From: a virus
Virus record (IMG/VR): IMGVR_UViG_3300034407_001416
Span: 1-41,385 of that record
Direction: 5' to 3' (one strand)
Length of the DNA stretch: 41,385 nt
The position numbers and the translations under genes were made by a program. How positions within the stretch are numbered: position 1 is the stretch's first letter; the number at the start of each line of letters is the position of its first letter. The notes beneath the pieces were generated by a model. It worked only from the letters and a program-made list of their open reading frames with translations. It was not told where the DNA came from and searched no databases. Positions 7,376 through 17,456 of the stretch are shown one piece after another.

Positions 7376-7836
7376 TTTCGTGCAGACCTATAACCGAATA
7401 AGAAACCTAACACTGCTTGTATTGCTTCACCGATAAGTGAACCCCATAGCAGGTCAACAGCCTGTAACGGGTCAACGGTGGTCAACACAGCATACGTGTA
7501 GAACGAAGCCATAACAGCAAACAGAGTGATGATGATGGTGACAGCAAACGGCCTTAGTGCACCATTCCATGCGTCAACCCATGCTATACCTGTTGCAACT
7601 AAACTGGCTGATGCGATCTTGGCTTGTGACTCATACGCTGCAATGTCAACCTCACGATCCATCTCAGCAACACGAGTCTCACCCTGCTTCTCAGCAATTT
7701 TCAACTGAAGGTCTGTCTGAATGGTGAGCATTTCAAGTTCACGTTTGTGTTCTCTCGATGCACCCCACTCCTTCAGCAAGTTGGGAACTGTACCGGATAT
7801 TAAACCGGTGAGTGTGGATATTAGTGCTGTAATCAT
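7372..7836 (-). CDS. Holin, 3-TM type (GTA holin-like)
   Basis: A 154-aa membrane protein. The N-terminus (MITALISTLTGLISGTVPNL) is a weak hydrophobic helix, followed by a charged coiled-coil-like segment (residues about 28-75), then strong membrane helices at about 93-117 (PFAVTIIITLFAVMASFYTYAV) and 128-148, ending GFLFGYRSARK. This layout and ending match the GTA_holin_3TM family as I know it. It is directly upstream of the lysozyme gene with an ATGA-like overlap. Pore formation in the inner membrane is inferred from family and context. Confidence 0.8.
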   Translation of the reverse strand: MITALISTLTGLISGTVPNLLKEWGASREHKRELEMLTIQTDLQLKIAEKQGETRVAEMDREVDIAAYESQAKIASASLVATGIAWVDAWNGALRPFAVTIIITLFAVMASFYTYAVLTTVDPLQAVDLLWGSLIGEAIQAVLGFLFGYRSARK

Positions 7837-7846
7837 TGTTATAACC

Positions 7847-9655
7847 TCAATATGTAACCCAAGTGCCAGGCGAACCAGAAACTGTACATCTTGCTCTGAA
7901 TGGTGCTAAAGTTTGCGATCCGATTACTAGGTCTGTACCCTTGTACCAATACCCAGCAGTTGGAGCTGCGCCAGAAGCAATTCCGTCAACCCAGTCGTCT
8001 GATACTTCTTTAACAAATGGCCCGATTGAGGTGCGCCATGAGTTACCCGCTCTCCCCCTCATATGTTCAACAGCCAGATCACCACGGAAGAACCCAAGAG
8101 TATCTCGCCCCCCTGTTGCCTTGTAGTAATCAACAGTTAGATTTTCCAAATAAGATGCTCTTGTTAGATTACCCAACCCTTTCAACTCAAGCGTCAACGA
8201 GGACGTTAAAGTTGGCGTTATTACTTTGATATTCATCCGTCCGATATGAACCTCTTCACAAGCTGCGAAGTTTGCCCAGAGGCTTGGATTGGTAACTTTT
8301 GCTGGATCATAATGGAACTCTACATCTATATTATCGATAGACAATGTTTCAAGAATTCCGGTATCAAATGCAATTAACCTTGAACCAGCTATCGCCCCCA
8401 TCACGCTACCTATCCGCAAAGTTCCTGCTTTGACATTTCCGTTCCTTGTTCGCATGAGTCCGGATATAGAATTTCCTTGGTCGTCAAAATCGATAATTAG
8501 ATTACCAATTTCAACAGCTTTATGGTCTTGTAGGTTTACAGCATACGAACCTTCTCCAATCACATACATCGTCCCAATTCTTATATCAGCACCACCAAGC
8601 ACCACTAATGCTTCTTGATTACCACGATAGATGAAGTCACCAATATAAATTTCACCGCCGCCAGCATATAGACCATTATCCCCACACCTATCAACATCAA
8701 GCAGGTCGATTGTTCCTGTTGACGTTGCCGAAAGAATTGTAGATCCGTCAACCGATTCGCTTTTAATAAACCTTGCTTCAAAGTTAGTAGCATCACCGCG
8801 TAGAGTGACAACACGAGGTACAGACTCATTACTATGACCTGTGTTTTGAAAATCTCGACCTCTTGCGGAAAAAGTAAGATTATCTACAGCTCCGACATTT
8901 AACGCAGCAGGAAAAGCATTATTGGTGTCGGATATGTCGTCAGCGTTAATGTTTGTAGCATCTATATTTACTTCACAGTTGTTTGATCCATCAGATACGA
9001 ATATAGCACTGCGAGATTGCCCATCCCCATTTACTTTCAAACCCCAATCCCAAAAGCATGAATTGTTATTCAGCGATACCATTGATGAACTTACAAAAGA
9101 GGGTGTACCCATCTTAATAAATGATTTCCCACTCTTTGGAATAAATACGGTTGGTATTGTTGTCGAAATGTCTTTTATGATATACGGAGTTGATGCGGTG
9201 TTAGCCGGAAATGAAACAAGACCAAGAAGGTCTGCAACGTGCTGTACAACATCAGTAACATCAGTGTTTGCAACAGCTCCATACTTGTCAATCTCACCAG
9301 TTTTATCACGTAAAACCAACGAAATGTCTAAAGTGTCATGAGCAACAATGTTAAACCCGTTTGCTGATCCAGTGCCGGTTACAACATCCCACAACCCACC
9401 ACCGTTACCACTGGTGCGTTCTTTCAACTCGATAGAGTAACCTGCTTTAAGTGATGTGTTTCCCACAGCAGCGAGTAACGTGTCAAAACTTAACTGAGTG
9501 TTACGTTTTTTAGGGATTGGAATACCACCCTGTGTAGCACCGTTGTTAAGTATTAATTCTTCTTCAGTGGTATTCACCACAATTTCACCGATAGCACCCG
9601 TAAAAGCGTCTATTTCAGACTGTGTACCACGACGGTGTTTTACTTGAGTAGCCAT
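7847..9655 (-). CDS. Tailspike / tail fibre with pectate-lyase-like beta-helix
   Basis: A 602-aa receptor-binding candidate. Residues 1-50 (ATQVKHRRGT, FTGAIGEIVVNTTEEELILNNG) form the short N-terminal module found on many tailspikes. Near residues 112-130 the segment DKYGAVANTDVTDVVQHVAD matches the entry into a pectate-lyase-type beta-helix. The body to about 540 is rich in Asn, Gly and alternating hydrophobics (GNVKAGTLRIGSVMGAI), as in right-handed beta-helices. The C-terminus (AGYWYKG to GTWVTY) looks like a short cap. It may bind or cleave a host surface polysaccharide. Codon and base use differ slightly from its neighbours, with fewer of the TGG/TCA-rich patterns, compatible with exchange. 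Confidence 0.82.
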   Translation of the reverse strand: MATQVKHRRGTQSEIDAFTGAIGEIVVNTTEEELILNNGATQGGIPIPKKRNTQLSFDTLLAAVGNTSLKAGYSIELKERTSGNGGGLWDVVTGTGSANGFNIVAHDTLDISLVLRDKTGEIDKYGAVANTDVTDVVQHVADLLGLVSFPANTASTPYIIKDISTTIPTVFIPKSGKSFIKMGTPSFVSSSMVSLNNNSCFWDWGLKVNGDGQSRSAIFVSDGSNNCEVNIDATNINADDISDTNNAFPAALNVGAVDNLTFSARGRDFQNTGHSNESVPRVVTLRGDATNFEARFIKSESVDGSTILSATSTGTIDLLDVDRCGDNGLYAGGGEIYIGDFIYRGNQEALVVLGGADIRIGTMYVIGEGSYAVNLQDHKAVEIGNLIIDFDDQGNSISGLMRTRNGNVKAGTLRIGSVMGAIAGSRLIAFDTGILETLSIDNIDVEFHYDPAKVTNPSLWANFAACEEVHIGRMNIKVITPTLTSSLTLELKGLGNLTRASYLENLTVDYYKATGGRDTLGFFRGDLAVEHMRGRAGNSWRTSIGPFVKEVSDDWVDGIASGAAPTAGYWYKGTDLVIGSQTLAPFRARCTVSGSPGTWVTY

Positions 9656-10365
9656 TACGCAACACTCCCATAGTCTAGTTCGTCACCAACCGTACTTGTT
9701 ACAAGTCCATAGTCAATGAATTGTTGAGGGTCAAACCCTGGTATTGATTCAATTCTGTCGTCAACAACTTCAACCACTTGACGCTGTGGCATGTAATCGT
9801 CTGGTTTCTGTGCCGGTGGTCCAGCTAAAGGTTGTTCCATCGTGTCACCGGATATGTTGACGTATTCAGCATCAGTATCAAAATTCTCTAATCCTGTCTC
9901 GTCACCGTTCCACCGTAGCACTTTACCACTGTCAGGGTTTTCAAGTGTTAAGGGTAAAGGTCCACTGTATGAATCAGATAGTGAGAATGTGCGTCCTATT
10001 TTATCAAGCAACTGCTGAATCAAGAACGTCAGTTTATCCGCCATGTTTTCATGTAAGTCAGGGAAGAAAGGCCCTTGTGACGTGAATGCTGTTAACTGAG
10101 TTTCATCGTAGTTAGATCGGATGTACCACGTGTAGTTGTTAGGTAGTGCACCAGCTATGCGCGTGATCGTACCACCACTGTCATTACCTACACTATTGAC
10201 CGTGTAATCGGTGTCTACTGTCAACACGGTTTCAACACCAACGTCATCAGTTTCATATACAATCAGTTCAGTCTTATCTTGAACCTTGAACCCATAGCTG
10301 AACGTGTCAGCGATGCTGTTACCAGCATAGGGTCCTGATGTGATTTTCTTAGTGTTTACTGTCAT
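9655..10365 (-). CDS. Tail fibre adaptor, T7 gp17 N-terminal-like
   Basis: A 236-aa protein whose first about 150 residues match the N-terminal, tail-attaching domain of T7 gp17-type fibres (begins with KKITSGPYAGNSIADTFSYGFKVQ; later LTAFTSQGPFFPDLHENMADKLTFLIQQLLDKIGR). It lacks any distal fibre shaft. The tailspike gene starts on its stop codon (TAATG), so the two probably form a two-part receptor-binding complex: adaptor fixed to the tail and spike docked on it. Ribosome binding site AGGAG lies upstream at about 10373-10377. Confidence 0.85.
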   Translation of the reverse strand: MTVNTKKITSGPYAGNSIADTFSYGFKVQDKTELIVYETDDVGVETVLTVDTDYTVNSVGNDSGGTITRIAGALPNNYTWYIRSNYDETQLTAFTSQGPFFPDLHENMADKLTFLIQQLLDKIGRTFSLSDSYSGPLPLTLENPDSGKVLRWNGDETGLENFDTDAEYVNISGDTMEQPLAGPPAQKPDDYMPQRQVVEVVDDRIESIPGFDPQQFIDYGLVTSTVGDELDYGSVA

Positions 10366-10400
10366 ATTGACAACTCCTGTCTATTAGTTTAAGTATATCA

Positions 10401-13400
10401 CTATTTTCTATCAGGACCAAATAGCAACTGATGAGTTGTAAAGTCTTCACCTTCTGCAATGACATCATACAGATGTTCACCGGTGGCCCACGCTTGACCT
10501 GTACCTGGTACACCTAATGCGATACCTGCTAACTTACTCACTGCTTTAGCTTGACCCTTGGTGATTTCACCATCAGCAAGCACAGCGTTTGACATACCTT
10601 CTAACCCCTGTAAACCTTGTTCAATTTGTGATGTAACCGGTGAAGCGTTATAACCGTAACCACTTGCCACACCGTTAACGATGTCACGAATAAATGGTAC
10701 AGATTGAACAGGGTACAGTGCTACTTTAGTCAGCATTGTTTGTAAACGGTCATCTTCATCATCAGGTTCTGCGAACTCACCGCGCATCATCATCTCAAAT
10801 AACACCGGTATGGTGAACAAGAACATTGCTTTAGCTGCAACTGTTGTTGTTGAGTATGCACCGGACTTAGTACCCTTCACTAGATCACGTTGCATATTCC
10901 ACAGCGAACTGAAGAACGTCATGAACATTGTGAAGATTGTATGTGTTTTAGTTTGGTTACGCATCAGTGCAGCCATGTCTTTTGTAGCACCTGAACCTTG
11001 CACATTCTCAATCACCCAATCAGCATACTGGAATGCTTTAGTCTCATCACCGGATTGGCCCAACTCTTTAATATATGCAGCGTGCCATGACGGTAAATCA
11101 ACCATGTAAGTCTGAATCAATGCAATGTGTTTCATTGATGCTTCTTGAACAGCAGCAAGTACACCGCGCTTACTTTCAAGTTGTTGCATGGCATTCATGA
11201 TCTCACGGTCCATTGTCTGAGTACGATGCTTCAGCACTTTAGAATTCTCAATTGCAAAATCCCATGCACTCTTCATTGTGTCAGTGCTACCTAATATGGT
11301 ACGCATTGCTTGTAGTGTTGGCTGCATACCCACTTCAGTGATTGTGTTAGATAGACCACTGATCTGAATGATACCAGTTGATGCTTTGAAACCCATTACA
11401 CCGAGTGTAGTACCTAAACGTAACTTATTGAACGTCGCATCAACAACCGATTTATTCGGTGCATTACGTCCATCTTTAGCAATGTCATTTAACCACGGTT
11501 TCAACTGTGCAAATTCTTCAGGACCTAGTTTTTCAGTAACTGCTTTCTTCACACGGGGGTCACGTAGTAACCTGTTAACCTCACGAACAGCATCATGGTG
11601 TGTGATGTAGTGGATTGTTTCCTGAATATGATTAGGTACAACATTCAGCGTTAAGTGCATTGGTGCATAGTAACCTGTACGCTCATTAGTTGACCCAGTG
11701 TTCACCGATGCTTGGATGCTTGCGTTACTGGCAAACATTGAACCCACTTCAGCATCTTTACGTTCTTCAAACTCAGCAGCTTTATGGTCACGTGTTGGGT
11801 CATATTTAACAGGGTAATAACCACCTTTAAATGTACCGTGTTCAGTGACGACTGGTGTAGCCTCAACTTTAGGTGGTACAAGGCCTGTTGTTTTACGATG
11901 CACTTCAGCAAGTTTCGGGTAAAGAATATCAATCTGATCCCAAATCTTTTGAACCATCTGCCAATCTGATTTAGTCATATGCTTCAACACTGCTTGCAGT
12001 TTCTCATTTTGCAGGTTGATGTCAGTACCGTCTTCTTGCGCCCACTGTTCACCGAGTAGTAGCTTTCTCAAGTTGCCTTCATTGCCGGTGTTCAATGCTA
12101 CTGCAAGAATCTCGTGACCTTTTAAGTTACCGGTGTGAGTACCACCAGCAGTGTCTTTAATTTCAGGGATAAAGTAAGTAGTGTTGTGACGCTTCATGTC
12201 CTCTTTGCTACGGTTCTGAATCATGTCAGCAACAGGTTTACCTACTTCGCCATACATTTCTAGTTCAGAATTATAAGCATCTGTCATCGGTTGTGAGAAT
12301 GTGGTGAACCATGTACCAACACGATCCATCCCGTCCATCCACGACATCATGAAAGGTATTTTAGTCATCTGACCCATGGCCCAACGACCCTTGCGTTCAG
12401 CCCATGAAACATCATCAGCAGTTGATGCTTTCTTCTTGAATCGACCTGTACCGGTTTCTTCAGCAGTGACCACCAGTTTAGATACAAGGTTGTTGTATTC
12501 AATCTCTTCACCCATGCGAGTGAGTTTGTTTGAGTAGCGTGCAACATGCTCAATGTTCTTCACTGAATCATTGATACCCTGTAAATCGCTGTAAGCAACA
12601 TTTTTCCAATGTGTGACGTATGACTCATTTAACACTACGTTAGCCAACACCAGACCATCACCGTGTGTGTCCATGCGTTCAGAAGCCCACGTGTTAATGT
12701 CCTGGTTAATTTGATCAACGTCTTTCAGTGATGCAGACTTCTTGAATTCAAATCGTTCTAAGATTTTAGTGATCTGATCCCAATACCCACCTTCGGCTTT
12801 CTGAATTTCTTCTCTGACTTTCTTCTTATTGTAACGAACCATGCGGTCAACGATCTTCGTTGTCTCATTTTTTGCCTCCGTTGCAGCCATACCAAGATAG
12901 TAATTCAGTGCCTGACGTGCTTTAGCTTGTGCAGCACCTTCTTTGTTTCCTTCAGCCAACATACGAGCAGACTCTTGTGCAGCTCTGATCTCAGCCTTGC
13001 GATATTTACCAGGGTGATTCTCTCTGAATGATAGGTTACCGATACGTTCTTCAGCAACTGACTTCATTGTTTGACGGTCAAGTGTGCGCTGGTTCGTGCC
13101 ACGTGAAAGCATCTTCAGTTCATGCAGGATCAACTTACCACGTTCTTCATTCATCACCGCTTCATTAGCTAGTTGCTCAATCGTACCATCGGTGAATGGG
13201 TCACCATGACGTTGAACCATTGCAGCTTCAGCGTTAGTCTCAGCAACCTCTTTGATTGGTGGTGCAGAAACTAAATCACTCAACATCTCTGATCCTGAGT
13301 TGTAACCGAAGAATGCAGCAGCTTCATCAGGGTGAACACCTTTCTGACCTTTCGCAGTCATACCACGAAGTTTGTCAGGTACACGTGTTGATGTGCGACC

Positions 13401-16400
13401 CAGTTTGTCAGTCTTCTGCTCACCGACTATCTCCTTCACTGAAGCATGATCTAACTTGATGTCACCATCACGTAGTCGTGTAGCAGTTGAGTAAACTTGT
13501 TCACCAGATAAACGACTCATCTCTTCATCAACCAGGTCAGACTTTTCTTCTTTCCACCATTGCTTAGTCTTACGAGTAAGTGCTTTGATTAGTTGGTCAC
13601 GCAGTGTTTCAGATTGAACGTCCTTCACTTTCTCCTGACGTTTCTGATAATCAGCAAACTCTTCAGCAGTCATACCTGCCATTGCAGCATCGGTGAACAT
13701 TGGTTCAACTCGTGCACGTGACTCAGCAGCAGCGATTTGTTCTTCAGTAGCAAGTAAACGGTCAAACACTTGACGCATCTCAGCATCTAGGTTCACGTTT
13801 AACTTCCCACGTAGTGACTGATAAATCTGTGACAACCAGCGTGCAAAAGTTCTGAATGCGTTACGCAGTTCAATACTTGGTGCTTTACCTTCCATCAGGT
13901 AAGTCTCAAAACCACGTGCAAATTGTTCATGAGTAGCACGACGAATTGCAGCATCTTTGTCACGGTTACCGGTTGAACCTGTTTCAAGGTAGTTCACCAC
14001 ACTTGCTTCATTAACCGTTGCTTTACCTTCAGTAGTACGTTCACCCTGCTTCATTGGGTCAAATTGACCATTGAGGTATTTAGTTGCTTCAGCAGCTACA
14101 TCTTCAGCGTTACGGATAAACCAGTTGTTGATACTGTCATTCATCTCAGTACCAGACTGCACTTCCATCTCGTACATGAAGTGTGAGAACTCATGAAGGA
14201 ATGTTGAAAGGTCAGCAGAATCAGTCAGTCTGATGATACTGTTCTCAGGGTCATAGTAACCACGTGCACCACCGGTGTCAGGTTGGTTTTGACGAAGTAA
14301 GTCTGACTCATAGTTCAAGGGTTTATCTGGTGCTAAATCACTCCACACGTCTCGCAGTGATTCGTATTTACCCCATGTACCTTTCGGAATGTAAACCCAC
14401 TCATTGAAGTCAGCACCATACCAATACAAATCTTCTTTGTTGACTGTTTTCTGACGTGTTACGGCTTTCTCACCAGTGGTATTACTCTCGTGGCTTTTAG
14501 CATATTGCTTAACTAACCCTACCCAATCACCTGCTTCAACTTTACCAGATTCAGGCATCGCCCTATATATGGTGATACGGTCACCACTATTTGCAATTGC
14601 GCTAGCTGCGTTACGTTCTTCAGGTGTACCAAAACGCTGTGCATCTTCAATCATTGCAGGTTGAAGTTCTGTCACATTAGCTGCGGTTTCTACTTCAGGA
14701 TCTAAAGCAATTACTGCACGTGCAATACGGGTTCTGTTACGGTCAGATACATCTAACATATCAGCGTTCAGGAGTCGTTTGAACTCTTGGAAGTTCTCCG
14801 CATATTCAGCAAAAGATTTCACGTCAGCATCGAAGTCGCCGGTTGCTTTAGGTGCGTCATTGATTCGCTGTTCACGTCTGCTAGTCTCATTACGTTCAGC
14901 CTGTACACGTTTCTGTTCTTGCTCACGTGCCATTTTTGATTCTTCAGGTTCAGCTTTTCGTTGAGCACTGTTTATTTTATTCTTTAAAAATGTACGGGAT
15001 TCAAATTCATCAACTTCAGTTATTTTATTAGTTTTATTGTTAACACGGTATGCAGCCCCATCGCCCATTAGATACGTTGTTCTGATGCGGTTGTGGAAAC
15101 CTAACACCGGTGATTTACTGGTTTCTTCTTTGATAGCATCAATATGTGGGAATGTTTCTTGATCAAACGTTGTAAACAGTGGTGTACCTGCTTTAGCTTT
15201 GACTGCTGCGACCGCTAATTGCTGATTGCTCATATCAACTAAATCGGTGTTATCAAGTAGCGGTTGAGCAAACTGTTGTTTCGGTTCACGGTAAAATGTT
15301 TCGCTGATCTCAAAGTCTTTGTTTTTACCTTTGTTCTCAATGAACCCTAAATTTTTATAGAATGATTTTAAACGTGGTACTGAGCCACCAAAGTCTTTAC
15401 TTGGTGTGAGTGCAACAGTCTTACCATTCTGGTCAGCCCAATCGATGACACGTTGCATGACCTGTGAACCAGTACCCTGACCACGTTGGTCTTCAGGTAT
15501 TATAATTTTGTTCAACGTCACAGTGCTACCTTTACCAGAAAGTGACATTTTCAAACCTTCAAACTCTTCAGTTAATGATGATTGAACATCACGAGCAGTT
15601 AACCCTTCCTGAGTCAACACTTGCTCACCTTCGAGTCGTGCAAGCTCACCGGTCTGTGGTCCTTCGATAGTCAGACCTGCTGACTCATAGACATCTAGGA
15701 CAGTGCGACCTGTACGACGTGCTTGTGCAGTGGCCCATGCAGGTACAATCTGTGCCATTGTTGAAGCGTTAGCAGGACTGACCACCCCGGTGTCAACCAG
15801 TTGATCACGAACCTGTGTGTAAATCTCTTGTGCTTCAACGTACTCTGATGCGTTCTCGTTCGCTTCATCCAGCAACGACTTCACATAGTTCTGAGTCTCA
15901 ACCTTGTGCTGTTCCTGACGGAATGGTGAAACGGTTTCCTCACTCATCGTCATGTGGTCACGCAACTGTGTGAATGCTTCAGTACCGGCAACATCACCCA
16001 TGAAATCTTCTACAGGGATTGCAACATCAGCACCGGTTGCACGCGACTCACGTACAGCGTTATCTAATACCTTCAGTGAAGGATCAGCATCAATCTGTTC
16101 TTGTGTTTTACCTTGTAGGTACAATGATGTTTGCACACCGTCAATGAATACGTTTGTATTGTTCTCACCATCAGCTTCACGCACGAACTGCTTAAATGAT
16201 TCAACATCACGCTCACGAAGTTTAGACTTAACTGAGTCAGAACTCAGCTTGTCAATATTTGATTGCTCAACACTTGCTTGTGTTTCTGCTTGTTGTTCAG
16301 TCTGTGTTAACTTTTCCACAGTTTTATTCACAGCAGTTGCAGCAGTTATCTGTGAACCACCAGCAACAACGGTGGCGATTGCAGTCACGGCTTGACGACG

Positions 16401-17456
16401 CAACTGGATTTCAATTATCTCTTGTGCACCGGTTGCATTTTCAAGTTCTTTATCTAAACCGAACCCGTAAGAGTTAATTGTCTGTAATGCAGTAGCAAGT
16501 TGCTCAGTACCCATCTCCTGCACGACAAACTTCAATGCACTCTTTGTAAGACCTTTACTTTCACCGGTGACAATTTTCTCTAATGTACCGAGTGGTAACA
16601 GTTCAGTACCAACTTCAATTGTAGCATCAATACCAGCGTACCAGCGTGCTTCTTCAACACTCAACCCTTCAGCACGACCTTCACCGTATGAACCTGAGAA
16701 TGTTTGTGCACCGATAGTTACTAACAATGGTGCAGCACGACCACCTGATAAAAGTGTTAAACCTAAACCTGGGGCCATGTTTGCAATTGACTCGACACCT
16801 GCACGCACACCTTCTTGAACAATGTTCATGTCTTCAGGTGTTAAGTTTTGACGTTCTTTTTGTAATGTTTGGATTTCACCAATGAGTCGATCACTTGCTT
16901 CAGTTTTAGCTTGCTGAAGTTGTTCATCAGTTTCAATACCGAAGTTAGCAGCCATTTCACGTGATAGACGTTGCGCTTCAAACTCCATACCCATCGGCAT
17001 AGCACCAGCAGGTATCAGGTCATCAATGCGACTTGACGTTGCTTCATTACCGGATAAAAGTAAACCACGACCTTGAATACCGAAACCGATTTCTATTGCA
17101 CCACCTAAACCGTCGAATGTTTTTTCAATACCTTCAAGTAGATTACTGGTGACATCTTCTTGTGCAATGACTGCATTGTTCACATCAGCAGTTAAGAATT
17201 TAGAAGTTTTCGGTGCACGAGTAGTCATACCATCAAGGTTGATCTGGTCTAACTTCAGCTTATGCTCTACTTGTTCAGGGTTTGATTTTACAGCGAACTC
17301 AGGTACACCAGACGCTTGACTCAGCTTAACTGTCTGTGCGTGTTGGTCAGGGTTGACTTTCACCGCTTCAGTCATGTTAGCGTTAAGCTGTGTCTGTTCA
17401 GATTCGTTTATACCGAAGCTACCAAGGTCAATGTTCTCTAAGTTCAAATCTGCCAT
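10401..17456 (-). CDS. Giant polyvalent internal virion (ejection) protein, 2351 aa
   Basis: The largest gene, 17% of the window, in the position of T7 gp16. It is probably packed in the head and injected with the DNA. Visible parts in order: Gly/Ala-rich hydrophobic segments at about 210-280; a GNAT-like acetyltransferase segment near 630-700 (IIPEDQRGQGTGSQVMQR, then YKNLGF); a region near 950-1025 (ITIYRAMPESGKVEAGDWVG, then LYWYGADFNEWVYIP) resembling ADP-ribosyltransferase-like domains of large polyvalent phage proteins; a zinc-peptidase motif HEFSH at 1088-1092; long helical charged regions; and hydrophobic helices near 2170-2225. The C-terminal third resembles large phage proteins of the LPD type. 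No frameshift is seen. Enzymatic activities are inferred from motifs only. Confidence 0.85.
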   Translation of the reverse strand: MADLNLENIDLGSFGINESEQTQLNANMTEAVKVNPDQHAQTVKLSQASGVPEFAVKSNPEQVEHKLKLDQINLDGMTTRAPKTSKFLTADVNNAVIAQEDVTSNLLEGIEKTFDGLGGAIEIGFGIQGRGLLLSGNEATSSRIDDLIPAGAMPMGMEFEAQRLSREMAANFGIETDEQLQQAKTEASDRLIGEIQTLQKERQNLTPEDMNIVQEGVRAGVESIANMAPGLGLTLLSGGRAAPLLVTIGAQTFSGSYGEGRAEGLSVEEARWYAGIDATIEVGTELLPLGTLEKIVTGESKGLTKSALKFVVQEMGTEQLATALQTINSYGFGLDKELENATGAQEIIEIQLRRQAVTAIATVVAGGSQITAATAVNKTVEKLTQTEQQAETQASVEQSNIDKLSSDSVKSKLRERDVESFKQFVREADGENNTNVFIDGVQTSLYLQGKTQEQIDADPSLKVLDNAVRESRATGADVAIPVEDFMGDVAGTEAFTQLRDHMTMSEETVSPFRQEQHKVETQNYVKSLLDEANENASEYVEAQEIYTQVRDQLVDTGVVSPANASTMAQIVPAWATAQARRTGRTVLDVYESAGLTIEGPQTGELARLEGEQVLTQEGLTARDVQSSLTEEFEGLKMSLSGKGSTVTLNKIIIPEDQRGQGTGSQVMQRVIDWADQNGKTVALTPSKDFGGSVPRLKSFYKNLGFIENKGKNKDFEISETFYREPKQQFAQPLLDNTDLVDMSNQQLAVAAVKAKAGTPLFTTFDQETFPHIDAIKEETSKSPVLGFHNRIRTTYLMGDGAAYRVNNKTNKITEVDEFESRTFLKNKINSAQRKAEPEESKMAREQEQKRVQAERNETSRREQRINDAPKATGDFDADVKSFAEYAENFQEFKRLLNADMLDVSDRNRTRIARAVIALDPEVETAANVTELQPAMIEDAQRFGTPEERNAASAIANSGDRITIYRAMPESGKVEAGDWVGLVKQYAKSHESNTTGEKAVTRQKTVNKEDLYWYGADFNEWVYIPKGTWGKYESLRDVWSDLAPDKPLNYESDLLRQNQPDTGGARGYYDPENSIIRLTDSADLSTFLHEFSHFMYEMEVQSGTEMNDSINNWFIRNAEDVAAEATKYLNGQFDPMKQGERTTEGKATVNEASVVNYLETGSTGNRDKDAAIRRATHEQFARGFETYLMEGKAPSIELRNAFRTFARWLSQIYQSLRGKLNVNLDAEMRQVFDRLLATEEQIAAAESRARVEPMFTDAAMAGMTAEEFADYQKRQEKVKDVQSETLRDQLIKALTRKTKQWWKEEKSDLVDEEMSRLSGEQVYSTATRLRDGDIKLDHASVKEIVGEQKTDKLGRTSTRVPDKLRGMTAKGQKGVHPDEAAAFFGYNSGSEMLSDLVSAPPIKEVAETNAEAAMVQRHGDPFTDGTIEQLANEAVMNEERGKLILHELKMLSRGTNQRTLDRQTMKSVAEERIGNLSFRENHPGKYRKAEIRAAQESARMLAEGNKEGAAQAKARQALNYYLGMAATEAKNETTKIVDRMVRYNKKKVREEIQKAEGGYWDQITKILERFEFKKSASLKDVDQINQDINTWASERMDTHGDGLVLANVVLNESYVTHWKNVAYSDLQGINDSVKNIEHVARYSNKLTRMGEEIEYNNLVSKLVVTAEETGTGRFKKKASTADDVSWAERKGRWAMGQMTKIPFMMSWMDGMDRVGTWFTTFSQPMTDAYNSELEMYGEVGKPVADMIQNRSKEDMKRHNTTYFIPEIKDTAGGTHTGNLKGHEILAVALNTGNEGNLRKLLLGEQWAQEDGTDINLQNEKLQAVLKHMTKSDWQMVQKIWDQIDILYPKLAEVHRKTTGLVPPKVEATPVVTEHGTFKGGYYPVKYDPTRDHKAAEFEERKDAEVGSMFASNASIQASVNTGSTNERTGYYAPMHLTLNVVPNHIQETIHYITHHDAVREVNRLLRDPRVKKAVTEKLGPEEFAQLKPWLNDIAKDGRNAPNKSVVDATFNKLRLGTTLGVMGFKASTGIIQISGLSNTITEVGMQPTLQAMRTILGSTDTMKSAWDFAIENSKVLKHRTQTMDREIMNAMQQLESKRGVLAAVQEASMKHIALIQTYMVDLPSWHAAYIKELGQSGDETKAFQYADWVIENVQGSGATKDMAALMRNQTKTHTIFTMFMTFFSSLWNMQRDLVKGTKSGAYSTTTVAAKAMFLFTIPVLFEMMMRGEFAEPDDEDDRLQTMLTKVALYPVQSVPFIRDIVNGVASGYGYNASPVTSQIEQGLQGLEGMSNAVLADGEITKGQAKAVSKLAGIALGVPGTGQAWATGEHLYDVIAEGEDFTTHQLLFGPDRK

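Noticed and set aside
8922-9341. A 139-codon rightward frame inside the tailspike gene
   Set aside because: It runs antisense to the beta-helix protein with no recognisable motif or start signal; it is a shadow frame.
15952-16395. A 147-codon rightward frame inside the giant ejection gene
   Set aside because: Ser/Thr/Cys-rich translation typical of antisense reading of an Ala/Glu-rich coding sequence; no start signal.
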